This document shows, piece after piece, positions 1 through 12,300 of a stretch of DNA of 64,000 nucleotides. The position numbers and the translations under genes were made by a program. The notes under the pieces are model-generated. The model searched no databases, was not told where the DNA came from, and saw only the letters and a program-made list of their open reading frames with translations. Source of the DNA: Patiria miniata (Eukaryota > Echinodermata > Asteroidea > Valvatida > Asterinidae); NCBI RefSeq assembly GCF_015706575.1, contig NW_024037056.1, forward strand, positions 10,739,176-10,803,175. The letters run 5' to 3'. The stretch's first letter is position 1. Each line of letters starts with the position of its first letter.

Positions 1-366
1 AGTGTCCATTTCCCTGCTCTGCTCTTCCCGGACAGGCCGCAAGGGCTTGACCACTTTGCTAAAGGGCGAAGGTCGCAATCCCACCGGACTGCTGAGGTAG
101 ACGTGGGGAGATAAGCCGGGGCTCTGCGTCGGGCTCATGCCGACGAATTGATGATGCTGAGGACTACTGCCATAGGGGCTACTACTGTAGGAGTACACGT
201 TGTAGACGTCCGGCTGGTACGCCGCGTAGGGGATGTACGTGTTCTGGTCCGTGAGCAGGAGAGAACGTGGTCGGGCTGGCTTGGCGGCAAGGTACTGGAC
301 GGGACCCCCCATGGAGCCGGGGGAAGGGTTGGGGCTGAGGTTGCGTAGGCTCTCCGAGCGGATTAA
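1..366 (-). CDS. KIF13: KIF13 window exon 28: C-terminal tail, continues outside window
   Basis: It opens [20 protein letters not shown], runs through a Tyr/Ser/Pro-rich low-complexity segment ([20 protein letters not shown]) and reaches [20 protein letters not shown], open to the window edge. The last block matches the conserved SPFKAFSPQPPKFFKPLMPVKEE element of KIF13A. It is 122 codons in phase 0 with acceptor ctcacacag. The GC-rich codon use fits the other exons. Confidence 0.9.
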
Positions 367-3300
367 CTGTGTGAGAGGGAATCAGGGGGAAGGGGGGGAA
401 TTGGGGATTTGGGAAGTCGGTTGGGGGTTATTAATAAAAGAAACCATACAAAGGGATCTGTGGGTGTATACATACACATGCAGTATGGTGCAAGTGTGTA
501 TGTGGGGTACCACACATGTACGTCATAACATTCAACACGACATAAATCAAAATTGATGATTTGTTTTGAGGAAAATAAACACATTTTAAAGAAATAAAAA
601 TAGCAACAAAATTACAACAATTATGTCATACAGATATTGATACATGTACAATTGCAGGCAATAAGCACAAAATGATTCACAATCGACGCGGCCAGACACA
701 AAATGCAATCAAAATGCACATCGAGAGACAAAAAGTGAAATGATACAAATGTGTTTCCATGGTGACGGTAGAGTGGTATTTTGTTTCCATTTGTTGGGAT
801 TGATTGCAAAAAAAGAGAGAAGATAAAGAAGAGAAGAGATGGAAAAAGCGGAATTAGTTAAGGAAGACTCGGCATTCTGGATAAATTAGGGCTTTGATTT
901 TTACTGAGATTTGATTTGTTTCACTTTCCCTCATGTTTTGGACGACTTTTTTCCTTTAAGGTAGGGTAGATCATTTGTAATTTGTGCATTTATTTCGTTT
1001 GAAGCAACAAAAGTGCTCAAAATCTAAAGATGGGCGCTTAACAACTAACCTGATGAAGTTTTAGCTCTGTAAATGCTGTATATTCCGAGAAAACAATATT
1101 CTAGGATCTCGATTTCAATTCAAAAGTTGCAAGTCATGTTTGGAATTGCGCCTGAAATCGGCGTCCAGGAAACGTTCTCATTCAGCTGATTGCAGCTACG
1201 TGATGTCACGCACTGAACCGACGAATAATAGCAACTGCACGCGTGTGCGTCGTGTCAACGATTGTGTGCACCCATTCACAGAATCACCGAATTACAAACC
1301 AACTACTAACAGAATTTCCAAAAATGCGTTGCTTGACGCATCTTTGGATATGGACTTCTTTTATTGTTTTCTTCAAAATGACAGCATGCCAGAAAGAATA
1401 ATTTCACAGGGAGTTTATCGCCATAAACCAAGTAAGCGTTTCAACAGTAATTTCGTCAGTTACTTTTTGGATAGCTGCAAATGATCTACTCTTACTTTAA
1501 CTTTGTGGCAAAAACAGTATTTGGGAATCAAATCTGATGCCAAAAATTTCTAAATATAAGGTGTGGCTTCAATCATTAAAAAAGTTGGGGGAAAATCGTC
1601 ATGAAGCGAGTGAAGTTTGTGAAAAATGTTTGACGAACAAAATGTCCATCGACATATGAAGTGAAAGACACTTTTTTTTCATTCAATGCTAAAAAAAACC
1701 CCAAAGACACAAAACTTTTAAGAATCTCCATCATGTGTTATTTTATAAAGAAGGGCACCGTGAGGTATGAAATTATGGTTGCTATGGTAACAGCAAACAG
1801 AGAGTTATTCAGTGAGACTGCGGCCGAGTCGCCGAAGGGAAGAAAACCGACCGCGGGAGGCGGGAAGGAGGTGAGAGAGGGGGGTCAGGCACGAGGGGCG
1901 ATTCTGATGATTAGATTATTGATTAGTATTGATTGTTGGAATCACGGGGGACAGAGAGAAAGAAAAAAGAGATGGGTGTTAGCTTTCTCTGTATGTAATA
2001 CTAATAGCAGATCATGGGTATCAGCCATTTTTGTTTTTACTTACGTTTGCTTTGGGGTTTTCAGTTAACCTTTCTATTAGGGACTTTGTTGCTGTCCATA
2101 TTTTAATTACACGTAGTAAATTTACAAAGTATTTAGTGATTTACTGAGGAAACAGAGGTAATTGGAAGGCTCTTATCAAAAAAAGTTCTCTTAACTGACC
2201 AATTTTAAAATTTCATCTACATAAATTTGGGATAGTTTGGAAGTGCTGATTTTTAGACAGTGTTTGGAGTGCAAACTCATATAAACACCGCAAAAAAAGA
2301 ATGTCCACACTCATTGGAGGGGTCATAATTTTGAATCCGATCGTCTTATGATGACGTCATTTATATAGACCTTTGGGGAATGTTGTTAGCTACATTTTGA
2401 TACCCCGTTTGCTACCAAAGACTGTCCAAGATTGACAACGGTTTATGAAAAATGATGCAAATTTAAAGAGTACGCGAGTGGAAAGTGCTGCATGACAATG
2501 TTACACTTCCCGAAACGAACGGCAGGGAATATCGAGCGGACAGTGCTTGTATGCATGGAAGCACGTGTAATTGAATAACCTCACGGGAAACATGCTGGTT
2601 GTGTTCTTGGGCAAGACACTTTACTACAATTGCCTCTCTCCACCCAGGAGTATAAACGGGTACATGTGAAGGCAGAGACCAGAATGCGCTGATCTCGAAC
2701 TGCTGCAAAAAAAAACTGGTCTCACGGCCTAATGAACAGGGGTAATAAGCATGAAGCACTTTGAGACCTTTGGTATAAAGCGCTATACATGCACCGTATT
2801 ATTATTGTTATTAATTTTTGCCCCCCAAAAAATCTGCAGAAGAGTACTAAATATTGAGAGTTTCGGTGCGCTTCAGTACAAAAATTCCTAAGTTAGAACT
2901 CACGTAACTAAAAAAATGGGATTTTGCAATCAAGCCATGGGCATCAGCCATTCGATTCTAATTCTACGTTTCGGGGAAATACTTCATGAAAAACGTTGTT
3001 GACTGTGACTTTCACAAGGAAGCTGTGAGTGCAGAAAGGCTGTGAATAATATGCTTCTAAATCTACAACTCGGTCACACCCCACAGCGACACTTGCACCA
3101 ACGGAGGGAGAAACAACGGTTTGAAACGGTCACAGTTCATGCACCAAAAGACTATTGAGGGAAAATGACTTGGCTTATACAATGTAAGGAGGAATTGGGT
3201 TTCTTTTGGAAAGTTGATCTTTATTTCAACACATTCTAGAACACATAGACTTGAGGGATAAATTTTAAACCCGCTGCTAATTTAGAACAGTCAAATCAAA

Positions 3301-6300
3301 TAAAGCAATCTTTTATTCGTTTTTTCTTTGTTTCTACAAAAATAGCCAATCTGTTCTAAATTATTTTGTGTCGAGAAGAGAATTGAGAATCTTTTACTCT
3401 TAGTGGATTTTTACTTGAAAATTCCTATTTTGGAAAATAGTTGAATGAGTGCGTGAAACAAATGTCTAAGCATAGAATTGTCATGTCAGAATTACTTACC
3501 CTGAAATCGTCATCGAGTCCATCCATGGATCTACTGGTATCGATGGAGCGGGACATTGCACCCTAAATTGGAAACGGAAAAAGAAAAAAAACATTATTTG
3601 GCTAGTGCTTGCAATTTTAACCACTTTGCCCCGGGATTATTTTTGCCAAAAATTTCGATTTTCGCAAAAGGCAAAATTTTCCAGCCAGCTTCTGGTATAC
3701 AACCAAACGCCACAAATACTGATTTGCAGGAGTCATTTCACCAGTATTACTTTTTAGTGCGATATTTCTTGCCGAAACCTCATATTTTTCAACACTCCGG
3801 GGTGTGCACTGGAGCGTAAATTGTACAATAGGCCGTGCACAGCGACCAATTAAAGATCAACACACGGTCCGCCTCCACAGACTTCACGGACTTGGTGTGT
3901 GTGTCTTTGTGTACAAAAGGCACGAGGGATTAGCGTATATAGACGTCACCCGGAGGCGAGTCGAGGCAAACTTGACGTCTTAACCTGTCAGCCGTGCCTG
4001 TGCCCAAAAACAGCCAGTGCGTGTCATCACGTCCTCCGACTCGAACTGGTTAACATTCCTCTCCCTTGACTCTTTTTCCCAAATTTCCTGAATTTCCCAA
4101 AAAAACCATAAGAACATGTACAAAATTCCAGGGCCTTCCGAAATTTTCCAGACTTAATGCTACATTTGGTAGCTTACAAACTTCCACAGATTTCTCCCCT
4201 CAACTCTTTTTCCTGAATTTCCTGAACTTCCCAAAACCTCCATAGCAACATGTACACTATTCCAGGCATTTCTGGGATTTTCCAGACTTACTGATATATT
4301 GAGCACGTTTGCAAACTTCCTAAGATTCCTTCCCAACTCTTTCCTAAATTTCCAGGAACTTCCCAAAACCTCCAGAACAACATGTACAATATTCCAGGTA
4401 TTTCCGGGATTTTCCAGACTTGCTGAAATATTAGGCACGCTTGCTGTCTTCCTAAAATTCCTTCCTAACTCTTTCCTAAATTTCCAGGAATTTCCCAAAA
4501 CCTCCAAACCAACTTACTCAAATTCACGACCATTACAGGATCTTCCATATTGAGCACACTTGCAGAATTCCTAAGATTCTTTGTCCTATTAACCTTTCCT
4601 AAATTTCCCAAAACTTCCCAAAACCTCCATAAGAACACACACAAACTTCCCAGCCATTCCGGGACTTTCCATTACTTACTGATATATTGGGCACGCTGGC
4701 CGTTTTCCTAAGATTCCTCCCTCGGGAAGCCAACTTCTCCTTGATGACGACCTCCTGTCGTAGTCTGTCCAAGGCCAGGATGCTCTCCACGGCCGACACG
4801 CCCCGTGTGTACTTCTCGATGTACGTCTCGCCGTCGGAGGAGGTCGTGTTTTCTTCCGTTCCGGAGCCGGCCATCAGGGCCAGAGATTCCCGGTCCTCTG
4901 GATCCTCTGATGCCTGAAGACGGAAACAAATCCAGTAATTAGCATGAATCAAATTTGTACAATTTTCTTAGACTCGCGCTGAATTGAACGCTTTTGCAAT
5001 AGGTACAAGATTTAAGTACTTTGTTATGAGTATTGGTACACAAAAGTATTTGAAGATGAGATATAACAACACTGCTAATTTGAAGTTTTTATTTGAGTCT
5101 TACCTTTGGAATGTTTGAGACAATTTCGTACGTTACGCCACATGCCTGTACTGAATCCTGTATGGTAAAAAAAGGAAGAAAAAACTGTGTTAGGACATTC
5201 ATAACGTGATATATAATTACAGGAAAAATTCAATGATCTATTTGACCTTTTCAAAGACACTAATGATTTGACAGACTTAGAATCTCATGCATATTTATGA
5301 GGATTTTATTACCTTCCCCAGGCTCAAACAAGACTACTTACCATCTCATGTTTATTCATGAGAAATGTTCAATGACCTAGAACCCATGCCAGGAAAGTCT
5401 CCCAAACATGCATATTCATGGCAAATTTTGCATATTCATGGCAAATTTTCAGGCACCTACATGAACAACCGGTGATTTGACAAGTCTTGGAATTAATGCA
5501 TATTCATGAGCAATATTTAGTGAGCTACAAACTACCAGTAGACAATCATTGAACATACATGTTCATTACCAATATTCAATATTCAACAACTCACCTGTGG
5601 ACGATTACACCCCTCATGTATATTCATGAGGAAAATTCAACAAGCTCCGCCCATTACTTGAACAATCTCACGATGTCGTGCATATTCATGAGCAATACTC
5701 ACTAGTCTACGCAATTGGACAAGCCTCAGCACCTCATGCATATTCATTTGGAATATTCAGTAAGCTCCGACCCATGCTTGAACCATCTGACCATATGATG
5801 TATATTCATGAGCAATATTCACTATTCTTATTGGACAAGCCTTAGCACCTCATTCATATTCATGAGGAATGTTCAGTGAACTACACATCTCGACATTTTC
5901 ACCATTCATGCATATTCATGAGCATTATTCAAGGACCCGTGATTGGACAATGTCTTACCATCCGTCCCATCTTCTTCTTGATCGTCGAGGTGAACCCTTG
6001 CTTCTTGTAGATGTTGACGCAGATGCGTTTCCGTAGCACTAGCTCCATGGTCGCCGGGTGACTCAGCTGGACCACGGCCTTGACGATTAAGTAGATCCGC
6101 TCGTTGGGGCCCGTCACTCGATTGAGGTGTGGCGAGTCGTGGATGGAGGAATCCCAGGATGCAACAGCACACACCTGCGAAAACCAGTAACGACAAGATA
6201 CGACTAGGGATCAACTTCATTGAGTTGCGCAATAATCTGCTAAGCAGAGAAAGTTTTGGCTGAGCAAATACGGGTTACCAGCCAAAATATCATGCAAAGC

Positions 6301-9300
6301 ACACTGTTTGTGACTGGTTCCCATTTATTCATGCTTTGCACATCAATAATTTCATAATATCAATTTGATTATTGAGTTGCACAATAATCTGCTAAGCAGA
6401 CAAAGTATTGGCTGAGCAGATACGGGTTACCGACCAAAATATCATGCATAGCACACTGTTTGTGACTGGTTCCCATCTCATTCATGCTTTGCATATAAAT
6501 TTGTTAAGCACAGTGGATACCGCATTTAACTGGTAAACTGCCGACATTTTCTGAGCGGCTGATAAATTCGCTAAGAATACAAATTTGCTTAACATTCTAA
6601 ATCTCCCAAACTAAACTGGTTATCAAGAAATGTCATGCAACGGACACTATGCATGTGACTGGTTCATCGTTTAACTTGGCTGAGCAGAAATTAAATGTAC
6701 TAAGCGGCAATACCTCCTATGAGAGTAGAAAGGGAAGGAGAAAAAAAATGAGAAGCTTTGAAAAATTTGAAGGATGGACTTACGTCTTTCTCACAGTACT
6801 TGACTATGGGGAGGTTGAACATCTTGTTCCCATGTTCCTTTGGTAAGATGGAGTTGTATCCAGCAGCGTGCATGCCTTCTAGGCCGCCTGATGTTCCCAT
6901 GTCATCAGCTTCAAAATAAATTCAACAAAAAAACCAGTAAATATCTTTGCACGATACGTGTACGCTGTTTTTATTACTACGTAGTACTGATTAAAATATA
7001 TTACATAACCGACATACAGATCCTTGTCATTTGATTGGAACTCACATCACGTGTCATTCGTTATTACTGCCATTCACGCCGGGGCTCAAAAAGTACTATC
7101 TGCCCATGGGGAATGGGAAGTACTGTTGAACAGTTAGGATCAGTCTTGTTCCATGACGCGGTATTTGTGTGCAAATGCATGCTGGTGTGCGCGTTCAGCG
7201 TTGCGCGTAGCGCGTATTGTACCAAAGAGCCAGCGCTACAGCGTTGGGTTCAAACATTTTCGTGAAGGGGTGGTTTGGGAGAGAGAAATATATTTTTCAC
7301 CAATTTTGTATTAAAATAAAAGTTCAAATATATCAAATGACAAGGAACTATATGTCAGTTATATAAAACAAATATTGAGTGGCTTTAAATTGTGAAATGG
7401 GAGGAATATTATCACTCGGTAAAATCTGGACTTTTCCAGTTCACTCGGCTTCGCCTCGTGAAATGGAAAAGTCCAGATTTTACCTTGCGATAATAATCCT
7501 CCCATTCCACGCTGATCCACTCAATATTTGTACATCATTTATTCGAGGTGGTATATCGCTGCACTGTTTACATGATGGGAGGTATGGAGGGCCAAAGCGT
7601 GCACAATTTTTCAGAAACTGTAAGCTACAGCAATGTTAAAATCAAGCAAGGGAATGCCAATGATTTTAACCCAATACCGGTATGTCAATTCAGAGCAATA
7701 CGTAAAATCCTTTAAAACCCTGCAGGTCAGTTTCAGGTGAAGGGATATGAAGTGTTCAAGTAACTGTGTCACACAGAGAGTCACTGCACAAAAAAACTTG
7801 ACCACGAGAAAGAATTGTGCAGGGATTTGAAGTGTTAACCATACTCCACCGAAGGTTACCTCAAAGGAATTTGAAATGTGGGTGGTATTAAACTCTATGG
7901 GCAAAAGTGGTTTTGCAAAACTTGAAGGGCAGTGAAGTGCAGAAGACTAGAAGGGTTATTAAATGTACATACATATGTAAACAAAAAGAAGGCTCAAATG
8001 ATTCTCGACCTAATCTTCCATTTTCTTAATTTTTTTACCAATTTACCTTGGAGGTCCAGAAACAGCACCGGTATGTGGGTCTCCATGCCGACGGGCGGCC
8101 GCCAGTTGGCCGGCGCGCCCGGTATCCCGCTCCCTGGTGCCGGCACCAGGACCGCGTTCCTCTCTTCGGTCAGTGACACCCACTGGTTGATTAGGCTGGC
8201 TTCGCGCTCGTAGTCCTTCTGCGACTTACCTAATCAAGAACAAAATATTTTTCGGTCAGAAAACAGAACAGTAATAAGGTGACACTGTTGCTACTGTGAA
8301 AAAAATACTGCAAGTAAAACTTGCGCGATCCCCCTAGCATCCTGGCAGTTTGTAAACATGTACAGGCAGTTAGTAAGGACATTTTTCAGTGTACCTAACC
8401 GAAAAGGAAATGTGTCATAACTAGGAACAGGGATTAGCACAGAAATGGGTGGGCAGCTGTGCTAGTCCACAACTGTGAAGCTATAAATAGGCTGTTTACT
8501 TACGAAGCAATAACTTTCATGACACTAGAAAAACACAGTGACATAACTCATCCATAGACCAAGGCCTGTAGGAGCTCGGTAGCCGCAGTGTCTCTAGCGA
8601 CCAGTGAGTTGGCCTAGTGTATTTATAAGGACTCTTTTCAGGCATGCAACTGGGAAATCACAAAAAAAAGAGGAAATTCAAATGTTTCCCAGACTTTGTA
8701 CAGTGTTTTTCTATTTTCAATGGCACACATGGGAATTAAAAAAAGAGGAAATCAGCTGATCCGAGGAAAAGTTGCATGCCTGTCTTTTGCACTGTTTTGT
8801 ATCCTTGTGGAGTCATTTCTTTGTGTACTAAAATTTTAGAGTTTGAAAGTGTAGTTTCAAAATGCTCCTATTTTAACCAGAATTAATTTCCTGAGCTGAA
8901 ATTTGGACTTAATATCCCTTACATAAAATACTTCAATTTGCGACGGATCAACACACCTTGGATATTCCTAGTTTTTGAGTAAAATCCATATATCTATTTC
9001 GCGATAACCTTGTGGAGACGTATTCACCTATAGCAATTGCTCTGTGGAGACATTTACAACCTTTTGTTCCCTATTATGCACATGTCTCCACAGGGTACCG
9101 TGTACCAGGTCGCAATAGCAATATTCCCTGCTGTCTGGCTTGAAACCCACCCTGTTTATCCATTATCCTCTTGATCTGGTCATCCAGGTACTCGTGCCGC
9201 CGCTTCAGCGCATTGGACCACCGCGCCCGTAACCGGCTCAGGTCGTCGTCCTGGTAACTGTCCAATCCCTTCTGGAGTTTTGAGCGCCCGCAGATGCTGC

Positions 9301-12300
9301 CAACAGAGACCGACGTGATGGCCTCGCAGATTATTGGCAGGGTGCCAGAGTTCAGGACAGGCTTCACTCGTATTAGGATTCGTCTTGAGTGCCCCTATGA
9401 AAGACAACAAATATTAAAAACAAAGGTTTTTTAAATTTGCAGATTTTTTTCAGATACACAATATGGAGTGATTTTCAGTTGAAGAATGCCGACAGAAATG
9501 TTGAAATACAGTGAAATCTCGATAAGTCAAACTCTGATACTCAAAACAACTGTTAAGTCAAACAAAGAATCCATTCCCTTCAGTAGTATAACAATATACA
9601 ACCCTGCTTAACTCAAAACTCTGCTTAAGTCAAATTTTGAACCTATTCCCTTGAGGTTTGACTTATCTAGATTTCACTGTTAGCTTAGGTACAGAGCTGC
9701 AATCAAGTCAATCTCAAGTCAATCACAATTTAATCACAAGTCGATTATAAATTGATTATAAGTCAATTATAGGTCAATGATAAGTCAGTCACAAGTCAAT
9801 CACAAGCCAATCACAAGTCAGTCACATGTCAATCACAAGTCAATCACAAGTCAATCACAAATCAATGACAAGTCAATCACAAGCCAATCACAAGCCAATC
9901 ACAAGCCAATCACAAGTCAATTACAAGCCAATCTCAAGTCAATCACAAGTCAATCACAAGTCAATCACAAGTCAGTCACAAGACAAATCACAAGTTACAG
10001 AAGATAAACAATGTCAAAGGAACGGCTCTGTCATAGTATATTTGTTACTTGTAACTTAACTTCAGACTAGACGACTTGCGAATAGCTTGTGTGGACGTGT
10101 GGTTTGGCTTGTGATCAACTTGTGATTGACCAGTGATGACTTGTGATAACTTTCTAACTCAGCCTAACTAGGTGTTAATTCCCCCCCACAGAAGTGTGGT
10201 TGGGGTCTACGAACGAATACTTACCTGTAGAGCAACACTACTTATGCATATTCCCCCTACCGGCAGGTATTTTCGCTAAGAGTTAAATACAATAGCGCCC
10301 TCCGGCGCCCTACCCATAACACCCCGCGGCATGCGTGCCTCGTGAGCGTCCTCTTTTCTCGAGCGCTAAGTCGGAATACAACAAAGTACCCAAGGCATCG
10401 AGAAGAGTGGGGTAGGAGGGAGGGATGCTCTACAGGTAAGTATTCGTTCGTAGACCCCAACCACACTTCTGTGGGGGGGAGTCTACTTCACTCTACTTAC
10501 CTGTAGAGCAACACTACTTATGCATAGACTAGCACCGTCAAGGAGGTGGGCCATGCGAGATGCTATTGCTTACTCACAGGGGTATGAAACATGGAATGTA
10601 ACCCCAGATGGCTCCCACTGTTCCGTCCAAAGGCGGACAGGGGAAAAAACCAAGAACTGTACATGTAAAGGATATTAATTACCCGCACATGTTAATCGAG
10701 ACGTCAGCCCTCGTTAGGGGGAACGTCTCATAATGTAAAGTATTACATAATAATAAATATAATATATAATACAGTTGAATCCTGCAAAGAAGAGTACTGT
10801 TAGTACAAGACACTTCTTAAAGCAAGTTCTAAAACACTTCAAACCAAGCCCATGCACAAGGTAACCTGTATACAAAGAAGGTAACTTGTCCAAGACCAAT
10901 GACCTTATTACAAGAGTGTTTAGCTATACATTTATACTCAATACAATGTAATGTATAATGTAAATAGTCAGGATGAGGAGACTCACCTATTCTAGGGAAG
11001 TCCCGGGTAGGAGAGGATCCTGTGGACCTGATGATGCTCGGCTCGCCGCCTTCAGCACCACTCTCCCGGCTCTGCCTTCCGTCTGGAGGACATCCTTCAA
11101 ATAGCACTCTGTAAAGGTGTTGGGGGTTTTCCAACACGCTGCCTGTGTGATATCTTTAATAGAAACACCCTTAAAAAAGGCCCAGGAAGTAGAAGCTGCC
11201 CTGACCTCATGTGCATGGACTGACCCAACGGAATCTGTTGTTGGTGAGTCTATTGTTGATTTGATGGCCGTAACCAACCAGCGGGAGATTGTATCACGCG
11301 AGGCCGGTCGGTATGGTGGAGTCGTTGTTATAAACAGCTGTGAATGGCCGCTTCGGAGCGTTTTAGTTCTATCAACGTACCACTTCAGGGCTCTGACCGG
11401 ACACCAAAGCCTGTCACCAGAGACAGACGAAAAAGATTTGATGTCCGGCACAAAAATGTCAGGAGGTGAAAATGATTCTGACTGATTTTTGGTCAGAAAA
11501 CCTGTTTTAGGAACCAGGCGAACACCCCCTGGTTCCCACCGGATGTGACCTGTCTCCACTGTAAGCGAATGTAGCTCGCTACGTCGTCTAGACGTAGCCA
11601 CTGCTAATAGAAATGACACTTTAACCGACAGCTGCAACAAGGTTGAGCTGCCCATTGGTTCGAACGGGGGTCTCGATAAGGTTGATAAGACAGCAAAGAG
11701 ATCCCACGATGGTAATAGCCTACGTGTCGGGGGGCGTGACACAAACATCCCCTTGATAAGTTGGCTAAGATTCTGATTATCTGACACCGAGGAGCCGTCA
11801 GAGAAACCTCCATGAATAGCCGCTATAGCCGAACGATAATTCTTAACTGTGGCTGTAGCAAGATCACTGTCAAAGAGGCCTACTAGGAAGTCTGCAATCT
11901 CTCCTATAGAAGTATCGGGGGGATGCAGAGACCTGGCTCTACACCATTTGTAAAAATGGTGTAATCTACTGTTATAAATTTTCCTGGTAGACTCCCGTCG
12001 GCTGCAGGCTGCAATGGCCGCAGCTCGTTCAGAAAGGCCCGCCGTGCGGAAGGATTGTTTGATAATACCCAGCACGTCAGGTGGAGATCCTCCGGGGCCG
12101 GGTGAAGAAAACCCGAGCTGGGCTGGAACAGTATGTCTGCCGTCTTCGGAAGAATCACCGGGCGGTGAACCAAGAGCTTGATGAGTCTCGGGAACCAAGG
12201 CTGGCGTGGCCAAAAGGGAGCTATGAGGAGGATCTTGCACTCCTCCTGTTCCACTTTGGTCAGTACTCGCGGTATGAGGGAGAACGGGGGAAAGGCGTAC

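Larger units (their letters stand above)
367..3499 (-). other. Intron between window exons 28 and 27
   Basis: This 3.1 kb intron holds a TTAA-flanked MITE (956-1,500), a truncated long-TIR element (2,283-2,581) and a 5'-truncated SINE (about 2,590-2,815). The remaining AT-rich sequence (367-955, 1,501-2,282, 2,816-3,499) shows nothing coding or structured that I can support. Confidence 0.8.

Noticed and set aside
1140-1484. 114-codon plus-strand frame
   Set aside because: It lies within a TTAA-bounded MITE and has no recognisable domain.
4160-4507. 115-codon minus frame as a real KIF13 exon
   Set aside because: It is an array of copied exon ends. The frame is broken between 4,599 and 4,507 and no acceptor is clear, so it is treated as a repeat with only possible exonisation.
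9777-10059. Gln/Ser/Asn repeat proteins (SQSQVNHK)
   Set aside because: Product of the 11-bp minisatellite, open in several frames, with no homologue or splice context.
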